Below, piece after piece: positions 1-10,000 of a DNA stretch of 64,000 nt. Numbering within the stretch: the first letter of the stretch is position 1; every line of letters starts with the position of its first letter. The DNA comes from Pogona vitticeps. Taxonomy: Eukaryota; Chordata; Lepidosauria; Squamata; Agamidae. The notes beneath the pieces are model-generated. The model did not search any database. It was given only the letters and a program-made list of their open reading frames with translations, and was not told the DNA's origin. The stretch covers positions 23,679,764 to 23,743,763 of the forward strand of contig NC_135789.1 in the NCBI RefSeq assembly GCF_051106095.1, given 5' to 3'. The position numbers and the translations under genes were made by a program.

Positions 1-1390
1 ATATAGGGCCACTATAAGTCGGTTGCAACTTGAGAGCCTAAAACACACACGCTGTATTTCTAACTGGTGGTATTGAAAATAATTAACTTGGGAAGAAAAT
101 ATTGTCCAGTTAGTTGTGGATCCAATTTCCTGCGGTTAAAAATAGGTTTTGAAATGAGGGATCAAATCAACAGATGCGTCAAGATTTGAACATCGTGGCG
201 ACTAATCCTCGACCTCTTTGGTCTTCTTTTGCAGCGACAAAAGCGATACCACGAGGACATCTTTGGGGCTGTATTTGCACACGAAAACCAAAGAGACTTC
301 AGCGAACGAAAGCAAGAAAGGGACCTAAGCCAATCTGGATCAGAAGCCCAGCTAACTATTTAGCCATAATTTTGCACGTAACTTTTGCTTTCGGGCCCCA
401 GCGGGGAGGCCCCGTGAATTTTGCTTTCTCTCTGGATGAGAACAAGCAAGATTTGGGCCCGGAGAAGACCAAAAAACACACACGACATAATCTATTTATA
501 ATTTAATTCTATTTATTCTAGCAATTTATTTTTTTGTCTGTATATTATTTTATGGGAAACTGGAGAGAGGCCAGTTGCTTTTTAAAGGTTTATTTAAAGA
601 AGGTAGTACCAGATCAATAATCGTCCATCGGTGAGCTGACTTGACCCGTTTGCAGTTTTATTTAAATGATGAATCAGAAGTCAATCTAAAAATTTTTTTG
701 TAAAAATTACTGCTTAGAAGGAATTGGCACTTAGTCAAAGTTTTCTGCCCTGACCCCCACCCCTTGTAGTTATTCATGATTGAAGTTAATATCCTGTTTG
801 AAGTGTAAAGAATATCACAAAAACTTCACTTTTGTGGCCTTTATCCATGTTGGGTCTGGACAAAGGTGAGCCATTCCTCCACATGTGAGTTTGTTAATTG
901 AGGCTGGTCAGGTCCCTCCGCCTCCCCAAAACCTCGGTCTTCTGTGCCGAATTAGGTCATCAGTAAAGTCACAAAATTTGCACCATTTTCAAACCAAGAT
1001 AAACCAAAGCTGGCAGGTTTTGGAAAGCCAGAAGGGGGAAGGGAGAACACATTTTGGAAAGTCAACATGAATGGGCTTTATTCTGTGAGGTGAAGGGGTT
1101 CCAGTGACCAGTCTCTCCTTGGCCATCTTTCCATCAGCCTCTCACACAGACCTTGTCCTGTTTTTAAAACCTCAGTCGAAAAAAGGGCCAATATGTTCGC
1201 ATCACAGAATCAAGCCCATCGGTTGGGTTGTTTGGACCCTCTTTCGAATTTCTGAACACCTTAAATTTCCCGACGGGGGCCGATCCTTGCTCTCTGCCTC
1301 TTTCACAACCTGGGGCCTGTCATGGAAAAGGGTCTTTTATACACATATAAAAGTGCATGCATATCCACGAAGCCCCCTCCCACTCCCCCA
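1..1390. other. Upstream intergenic DNA, nothing recognised
   Basis: No open frame here resembles a known protein, and no tRNA, repeat or splice pattern stands out. The longest frame (174-506, +) has no recognisable domain and lies in ordinary AT-rich sequence. It may be intergenic or an intron of a neighbour. Confidence 0.5.
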
Positions 1391-1580
1391 GGCAACGTGG
1401 CATAGTGGTTTGAGTGGCAGACCACATCGGGGAAAACTTGAATTAGACCCGAAGCTCATTGGTTGACTTTGGGCCAATCATTCACTGCCAGGCTGGCCTA
1501 CCTGGCAGGGCTCTTGGGAGGATGAAATGAGACAACAGAAAGAGAACCTATGGAACTCACATGCATTATTGTTCATGTAA
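1391..1580 (+). repeat. Old tRNA-derived SINE (Sauria-like)
   Basis: The start reads like a tRNA-type SINE head (GGCATAGTGGTTTGAGTGGC). A body follows with the phrases TTGACTTTGGGCCAATCA and CTGGCCTACCTGGCAGGGCT, typical of Sauria-type SINEs. It is diverged and lacks a clear A-rich tail. The family is assigned from remembered consensus features, not a search. Confidence 0.6.
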
Positions 1581-1589
1581 GGTTTGCAT

Positions 1590-1830
1590 AATTCACCACA
1601 GTTAATTGCAGCTCATTAATGAGGCGCCTGGGCATATCTCAGTTCACAGGCCATCTCGTGATCAGGCACCAAGCTGTGGGACACCCCAGCGCCTTGTCGA
1701 TGAGTTGCAATTAGCCGGGGCAAATGATAGAAACCGTACATGAACAACACTAGGATTCTGTCAATGATGAGATTTGTGGCGCAATTCAGCTCTCAGGCCT
1801 TAATGGTACGTAACTCCACATTGATTGTGG
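1590..1830. promoter_or_regulatory. Possible conserved non-coding element
   Basis: This block is dense in homeodomain-type cores: TTAATTGC near 1602, CATTAATGAG near 1615, CAATTAGC near 1708, TCAATGATGA near 1761 and CTTAATGG near 1799. It contains no repeat that I recognise, in contrast with most non-coding sequence in this window. It resembles a conserved enhancer-like element, but conservation cannot be measured from one sequence. Confidence 0.25.
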
Positions 1831-3589
1831 TCTTGGAACTTTCTTCACAAGTCTGAAAATAAGCCTGATGTGTCTTGTTTTAAAAAACAACCACCACCAC
1901 CTCACATGAACAACTAGAAAAAGCTTTTCCCCCCAAAATGGGGAGGGGGAAATCCTTCAAAGTGATGGGATCTGAAGTTGTAGTTCGCTTCTGATCAGTT
2001 GGCAGGCATTTATGAGTTACAACCATAATTTAATTACACAACATCATTACATGACAAACATAACTTCTGGCCAGAGTGTGAAAGGAACTATTTATAAGAA
2101 ATGCATTTCCTTGTAAGTAGCAACTTTTTGGTAACAAGGAATAGAATCTACAGAGTTTCATTTTAGGTGGAATTAATAGAACACTTCAGTTGCTTTAGGA
2201 GTAATGAGAAATAACTAGTTACTTTCGTGGGCATTTTGAGAGACAGTTTGTAGGATCTTCTTAGGGGGGATTTTATGCCTTTCTGTTACCAATCCTAAAT
2301 GGGAAGGGAAATAGTCTTTTGTCTTTTTGTGTTTCTGGAGTGCAATATGAAAATCAGACAGTAGGGGGAGCCAGAGAGAACTTCCCTTTATTGTTCTCAG
2401 CTGTCATACAGTACAATGCATTAATAATGTGCAATGCAACACACATTGAGTGTGATATGAGTGACTATAACAGCAACCTGGCTGCCAAGAAGTAATGAGC
2501 AACTCAACAAGCTCCTTTTAAAGTGTAGCATTCTGAACTCTGCTTACGTCTGAGCAATGCTAATGGTCCTGGCATCTTACAAGTACTGTATGAGGATTTT
2601 CTGTATGAGGACTACAATAGCCACCATTCCTTTCCTGACAAACAACTACAGTTTCCATCATTCCTTGGGAGGTGGAAGAATTCACTGTGTGCCTTTTGCT
2701 GTGTAAATAATACGCCTATCCAGAAGAATATGGCACAGAAAGTTATCTGATGTTCCTTCTTGAATCTTTGCAGGACCACGGCTCTGCAGGGCCTGTCAAC
2801 CCTACAGCAGCCATATTAAATTAAACAATGGGGACTAGGCACTTGAAATAGCATTTTGTTTGTTGCCTCTGTGTGGGTGCGTGACAGCCGCCGCTTCCTG
2901 CAACAAGAACACAAGGACGGAAAGAACTGTGTCAGTGCAATAGGACATTTTATACCTATGGTTCATTTATGCGACAAGTTGATTTGGGAGTCATCCTTTG
3001 GATTGCAGATGATGGGGGCGGGCGGGGTTTTATACTGACCAATTAACCTATGGTGTACGCTGTTTTATATGATAAAAAAATTGTTCTGATTTGTGAGATT
3101 CCTGCCTGGTTTGTCATGTTCTTTCTCTTCTCTTGTGGTTCTGAGCATGGTGTGTAATGTTTTTTCGCAGCCATAGACAGAACTGGCCAGGCGGAAAGAG
3201 GAGGCCATCCTTATTATGGGGTGGCCCCAGGGAACCCCCTTCCTTTTTCATCCAGCCTTTCTGGATTTAAATAAGTTTTCCACTGAAGAGGCCAGCAGCT
3301 TAAATGGAATTAAATGAAATGAAATGAGACCGTAAATTAAATTTATTTAAATTCAATTTCTTTCCTTGAGAAGACATGAAAACTGAAAAGGTTATTATTT
3401 TTAACTTTGCAGACTTTTTCCCCCGGGCTGGCTGGGGGATGTTGGGAGTGGTAGTGGAGAAAGAGAAGAACGCCTTCCTTCCCTTTTCCCACGTTAGTGG
3501 AGAAAAACAAGGTGTGGTGGTTTCCCGCCCCCTCCATCTCGCAACCACACACCCCTTCTATGCTCTTGTCTCCTCTTTCAGTGTATAAG
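1831..3589. other. Upstream DNA between the putative CNE and the NUP88 promoter
   Basis: No gene was recognised on either strand. I read the minus strand next to the promoter for RPAIN, the head-to-head neighbour of NUP88 in mammals, and saw no match to its N-terminal region. A T-rich, repeat-poor sequence runs up to about 3580, where CpG density rises sharply. Confidence 0.5.
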
Positions 3590-4020
3590 TCTAGGAACGG
3601 AAGGCGGCCGCGGTGCCTTCTGGGCCCGGAGGCGCTCGCGCCCCGTGGCCGAGCGGCCTGACGGGAAGGGTAGTTCGGCGCTCCTGAGGCGACCGGGGGT
3701 TTCGCGGGCCGGGAGAAGCGCGGGGAGGCGAGGCGAGGCCGGCTATGGCGACGGCCGCCTTGGGCGAGCGGTGGTGGGCCGAGCTGCCCCACCACGCCGT
3801 GCTGTGCCGCCTGAGGGAGCAGGCCCAGGCCGCCGCCTCTGCCGCCGCCGGCTGTGGCCCCTCCGAGGAGGACGAGCAAGCCCGGCCGGCCCTCCCGCGG
3901 GACCTGCTGCTGGCCGTGGGCGCGGAGCTGCTGCTGTGGGACGGCGAGCGGGGCGCCTTCTCCGTCCTCAGCCTCCGCCGCCTGGGGGGCGACGAGCCCG
4001 ACGCCCTCGGACGCTACCAG
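3590..4020 (+). promoter_or_regulatory. NUP88: CpG-island promoter and 5' UTR of NUP88
   Basis: G+C and CpG content rise abruptly at about 3600 and remain high through exon 1, in contrast with the AT-rich upstream DNA. No TATA box is evident, as expected for a housekeeping nucleoporin gene. No ATG precedes the start codon between 3600 and 3744. A ZNF143-like motif in reverse orientation lies just upstream (3436-3455), and six related sites follow in intron 1. The transcription start cannot be placed exactly. Confidence 0.7.
3745..4020 (+). CDS. NUP88: NUP88 exon 1 (residues 1-92)
   Basis: It opens [19 protein letters not shown] and contains an alanine-rich stretch and [15 protein letters not shown], matching the human GGELFLWDGE segment. 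It ends in phase 0 at CGCTACCAG before a GTGTGT donor. GC-rich and the least conserved exon, as usual for this gene. Confidence 0.95.
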
Positions 4021-7000
4021 GTGTGTGTGTTGGTGGGGAGGTTGCGGGGGGGGGGAAGAACCACAAAGCCCAGAATCCCCTCCTCGCCAGGGGATGCTGG
4101 GAGCCCTAGTCCAAAGGAAACGTTATTGCAGGGGGAGGAGAGAGAAGCTACGAGTTCCCAGAAGGGCCTCGGGATGCTGGGAGTTGTAGTCCGAATCGTT
4201 GCTCGGGGCGCGACTACAACTCCCAGAATCCCCAAGCTGAAGTCCGTCTAGGTGAGGGATGCTGGGAAGTACAGTATTTGGGGTTTTTTTAATTGTTATT
4301 ATCTGACTCATGAGTTGCTTTTAACTTTTTAGAGGCTTTATTATAACGTGGTTAACCACCTAGGATGGCGCTTAAGCACCAGTAGGGCGAAACAATAAAT
4401 AAATAAAATAAATCCAAAGGAAACATTCCTTTGAAGGGGTTGCAACACTCATAACCTCCTAGACTGGCCTAGTGACAGACATCCACATTTATTTATTTGT
4501 CTGTTTACTTATTCCTTAATTCATTCATACACGCTTGTCCTAGTTAAGGGATCCCTTCCCAGAAGCTTCCGGCAAGCGGCTGTTTTAGCAGGAATTTTGT
4601 GGAAATGCAGGTGGATAAAGTAGGAACAAGCCTGATCTCTGGACAGGGAGGGGAGAATAGGGTTTGTAGTCCCACCCCAGCAAACATTTCCATGCTTTTA
4701 AGGGCTGCGGCGAAGGCGGACGCTCGGTTCTCGCCGCCGGTTTAGGTCACTCGGGCTACTTGCCGATGTTGCTCTGCAGAAGCACCCCAAGGAAGCTGTT
4801 TTTCCCTGCAAGAGAGGAAACCCGCGTGTCTGGGCCACGAGATCTAGATTGGGACCTGCTCCTGGGAGGCGAAAATGTTGGCCACCCAAGGTTTTCGAAC
4901 AGCAGGAGCTGCTCCTCCGGTGGGTGGAGGGGGTCCCATTTGGGGCCCAGAGGTTTCTCTTGGGTTCCCAGGCTGAGAAGGGAAGCCGCAGTCACCCCAA
5001 AAGGTCCTGCGCGGATGGCATGAAGTAGGGTGAACCCTGACCTCTCGGGGTGGCCTCACCCTGATGGGATAAGGAGGTGAGAGAAAGAAAGCCAGAGCAA
5101 GGCTGTGAACAGCAGGGACTTCTGGAGGCCATTCATCCACCCGGTCCCTGTACGTTGAGAGCAACATCACATGGCCCATGAGATCAGCCTACAGCGGGAT
5201 GGCAGGAAACGAAGTGCAGGGCAGTTGCATGTTCACACCTGCACCAGGTGAGGTCCTTGCAGTCTGAACTGGTTTTAAAAGGACACACGCTCATCGTCGG
5301 AAAAGTTGCAATCATTTGCTACGAACTGATGCCCGCCTTCGTTTCCAGACCCTGCTCTGCATAAATTCGCCCCTTTTCGAGGTCTACCAGACGGTGCTGA
5401 GCCCTACGCAGCAGCACGTGGCTCTGATCGGAACGAAAGGGCTGATGTTGGTGGAGTTACCCAAACGCTGGGGAAAGAACTCGGAGTTTGAAGGTGGAAA
5501 AGCGACGGTTAATTGTAGGTGAGCGGGACCTTGTTTTTTCGTCTTCTTGACCAGGTTTGGAGTTGCAAGGGGTCCCTGCTTCATTTCTGCCCTTGCTGTC
5601 AGTCTCCTCTCACCGCCGTTTTAGGTCAGGACACAGGAGTGTCTGCCAGGATGCCCAGGTCTATGTGAAGTCTGCTCCCAGCGGGTCCCTTAAGCCATCT
5701 GGAGAAGGATTTTAGGGTGCTGGAAGGTTGCAGGAGGAAAGAGCGGCACTTAGAGAAGCCACAGGCTCCACCTCTGAATCCTAGTCTCTGTTACTCGTTT
5801 CTTCAGTGCAACCTCGTGTAACATTACACCTGAGAGGACAGACCTCACAGAGCTTTGTACATATCAGGACAGGAGAGGCAACAGAGGGAGAGGAAGGAAG
5901 CAAAGGCAGTGAAAAGCTGTGGGCTTTTTCCGTGATGTGTCACAAGTAGACTAGGGGAGGTGGGGGTCTTTTTATCAAATGTTTAATGGACCATGGGGGG
6001 TTCTGAAGAGAGAAGGAGCCTCCCAGGTTCCCCAGAGATCAGGGGACAGCAAGGGAATGAATATTGGAGTTACCCGGAGGAGCAGGACTCTAAAACGTTG
6101 GCATGGTGTGTCTTGGGACAGGGTTGCCCACTGTCTCGTAGGGCTCCGGCTGTTCCTTTACAAGAATTAGCCAGTGAAACTTTTCACAGCATGGGTGTCG
6201 CCAGGCTGCCTTTCCTGCAGCTGAGCCACTGTTGGGTTCACCGGCGCAATCTCTTTTTCCAGCACTGTACCCATTGCGGAAAGGTTCTTCACAAGCTCAA
6301 CCTCCCTGACCCTGAAGCACGCGGCCTGGTTCCCGAGCGAGACGCTGGAGCCCCACGTTGTGCTGTTGACATCGGACAACACAATAAGGTAACGCCCTTG
6401 CTCTGAGTTGCTTGTTTTTAAGCCGAGGTAATAGCGAGCGCTGGGCTCTTCATATTCGTTGTACTTCTGTTTATTCTGTTGTTGGGAAACAGTCCTGTTC
6501 TTGACGCTGCTTTAAGAAGAGTTGCAGGTCAATTAAAGGAGCCTGGTTTCCCTGTAAAGTTACAATGTGTCAGGAGTGTCGTAGGGCGTTTGTTCATCCC
6601 TCGTTTTGTGGGAGTTGGTGCAGTGTCATGGCATAGAGCAGGAATTGCAAATCTTTAGGTCTCTGGTTCATATCCTGGCTTAGCCATGTAGCCTGTGGCA
6701 TAAAATGAATTATTTTTACAGGGGGAGAGGGAAGCTGGGCCAGGCTGTTTGATTATCTAGCCCAGTGGTTCTTAACCTTGGGTTACTCAGGTGTTTTTGA
6801 ACTGCATCTCCCAGAAACCCCAGCCAGCACAGCTGGTGGTGAAGGCTTCTGGGAGTTGCAGTCCAAAAACACCTGAGTAACCCAAGGTTAAGAACCACTG
6901 ATCTAGCCCAGCATGGTCTGCTCATCGATCCTCCTGGGCTGGAGGACTCGCGCTTCAGCTGCTCTCTGGTCGTTTTCACTGAGAGACATGGAGGGTGCTG

Positions 7001-10000
7001 AATGTGGGACCTTCTGCAGGTGCTCTGCCACTGAGCCGTCTCCCCCCTGAAATGCAGCCTTCCGACTGATGGTTGTTGTTGTAATTACTGAGGCAGGGGA
7101 TGTGCTCAGATGATTATAGGTTTACGTTGTGAACTGAGATACAAACAAACGTTTTGCCCATACATCCGGTCCCTTTTACTCCCGTTTTTGTGATGCGAAA
7201 AGCTAGATGTGTTTTATTTCTCTTTGAAAATTGTTTTGCCTGTTAGGATCTACAGCCTGAGCTCCCCCCAGACACCCGTGAAAGTGATCGCTCTTTCAGA
7301 GGCAGACGAGGAGACTCTGAGGCTTAATAAAGGGTAAGGTCTGAAGCTTTCCTCGTCCGTGTCCTGCACAAGACACGCACACACAGACCCCTTCCTATCA
7401 CTTTGCGTTGCTGGATGAAAGGAATATGCGGAAGGTCACTACCAGCGGGCTTGGCCTGTCTCCCTTCCCTCCTCCAGGAGAGGCTACACAGCGTTGATAG
7501 GAGAGACAGCGGTGGCCTTTGACTTTGGTCCCCTGGCAGTCGTTCCCAAGAATGTTGGCGGGCAGCAAGAGGAAGAGGAAGCCCTGGCCTATCCATTGTA
7601 CATCCTCTATGAAAACGGAGAGACCTTCCTGACGTACCTCAAACTCCCGTCCAGGTAAAGGACCGAAGGCCAGGTTTGGGGTACCCTGAACACGTGGCTT
7701 GTTTTCACTGTCCAATGCTAGGTTAGAGCTAACGAGCGGCAGGGGTTTCTGAGAGCTGTCCTGGTATATATAAAACGGTTGTCTTTGGAGTTCCAGTATG
7801 AGAGGAAAACCAAGGCTTAGGAAACCTGGAGTTTCTGAACAATAAAGCGGTTTACTTTGCTGCACGGCAGCCCAGAAGAATTTCTGAACCGTTTTAAAAA
7901 GTTTTGAGCCTGGCGAGCCTTACTGGGTGCCTCTTGTCGCCCTGCCTGGCCTTTGCATGGGTGGCAGTCATTCTCCAACAGGAACCAGCGCCCTGAGGCC
8001 GTGTCCCTGAAGTGGATGGCAGAGCCAGCATAGACCCAGTCCAGTGTCCTGTCGTGTGTGTTTCATGAAATCCACCATGAAACCATGGCGTGTGGTGGGC
8101 AGGCCCGTGGGTTTAAATTCCTTCGAGAAGAGAGTTTTGAAAAGTGATGTCTTTGGCTCAATGGCTCTTGGGACCCTCAGGGTCGGACTAGCCACCATCC
8201 TTACTAGTTAGGAAAGGGTAGAGCCATAGAGTCTGTCCATGTCCAAGTTACTTTTTCAAGATCTGACCAAGAGGGGAGTAAATCAATCAACAGAAGACGT
8301 GTCTAAGGCTGGACACTTCCGTACGCCAAGGCGGGGAGAGTCTTGCCTTCAGGGGGTGCTGGTGGGCGTCCCAGAGGCATCTGTTGGGTGGCGGCAGGGG
8401 CTGAGGGAGAGCCAGGCTCTTTATCTGCTTTGCCATTACGTACGTTTGGTTTCTCGTAGCACTGGGAGTTTTGTAGGCAAGCTGCTGGGCCCCCTGCCGA
8501 TGTATCCTGCCGCCGAAGACAATTACGGCTACGATGCTTGTGCCGTTCTCTGCCTGCCTTGCATTCCGAACATCTTGGTGATCGCCACCGAATCGGGGAT
8601 GCTGTATCACTGTGTCGTGCTGGAAGGAGAAGACGACGATGACCAGACGGTACGTTCAGCTCTTACTGCTGGGCCTTCTGGGAAACCTTCCCCAAATCTG
8701 GGTCCCATAGCCCAGTCGCAGAAGGGGTTGCCTTTGGCCCCCGGCACCCCCAGGGCAAACGGATCTGAGCAACAGGGGTTGGAGAGCACCTTCTTCTACC
8801 AGAACCCCCCAGGAAGGTGTTTTCTGTCCAAGTCAGCCAAAAAGGGTTGGATGGACCAGTAGAGCTGTTGGCATAGCTAATAGAGGGACATGGTTTTGGA
8901 CTTCCAAGAATTCCCCAAGGTTGCTCTGCTTGGAGAAATGTTTGAACACGGTTGATACAAAGCTAGCTTTCAGATTATGAGGCTATATCTCTTTTTCAGT
9001 GCAGCCCTGAGATCAGAGGCTTTTGTTTCTTTGCTCGATAAACCAGCTTTTAATGTGTTGTACAAATACCAAAACTGTGATTAATCTTAACTGTGGTTTG
9101 TTGAAACAGTCTAGACTGTGACTAACGATAATCCGGACTAACTCAGTTTTTCCAACTAGTGATGAAAGGGCAAACTGATTAATCAAGGACAGAAGCAAAA
9201 CTGTTCTTCCAGACCTGTTGCAGTGGTTCCTGGGGAGTTGGGGAGGGCATGCAACCCTACAGGGAAAGCTGAGGGCATTCTTGTAGTGCCAAACCAGCCT
9301 GAAGATCACCAATGTCAAGAGGTGGACCCTCGTATATTTGGGAGGCATAGCACAAGGGCTATAAAAGCAAATTAGCCAGTAAAAGGTTGATGTGTTAACC
9401 CATTCTGAGGGGCCTTGAGGGATCAGGCAGAGATTTTTTTTTTCTTCTCTCGGGAGTCACAGTCCCGAGAGGTCATGGGGGGTACATGCTAGCTCAGCCA
9501 GAACCCAAAGGAGCCTTCGCTCTCCTCTTGTTCCGCCCCTTCCCCTTTCTTTTTCTGTCCTGTTTGATTGCTTGCAAGAGGAAGACCGCTGGCTCTCGCC
9601 TGGACTCTGGCATCGTCGCTTTTCCAAGGGCCTCTTGAGGGCCACAGGTTGCTTCTGCTCCAAACCCCAATTCTGAAACGTGCACTTACGAAGGAACCTA
9701 GCTACACGTGGTTGAAAATAAAACCCCTCAAACCTTCCTTGCAGTCCCTCAAGTCCTGGGATTCCAGAACGGACCTCATCCCGTCCCTCTACGTCTTTGA
9801 ATGCGTTGAGCTGGAGCTCGCTCTGAGACTGGCCTCACGGGAAGGGGAGGAGCCGCTGGAGTCGGACTTCTCCTGCCCCATTAAATTGCACAGAGGTGAG
9901 CGTCTCGGGTCCCTGCTTTGCCGGCTGCCCCTTCTCTTCCACCTCCGGTTAAAGCTGCTTTGGGGTCAATGTGAGGAAGCAGCACCAAGTACCAAGCTAC

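Noticed and set aside
174-506. 110-residue frame near the window start
   Set aside because: It has no recognisable domain, splice context or codon pattern, and is consistent with chance.
3343-4235. Long frames on both strands around the NUP88 start
   Set aside because: GC-rich sequence is stop-poor. Only the frame from 3745 continues into spliced exons with conserved protein.
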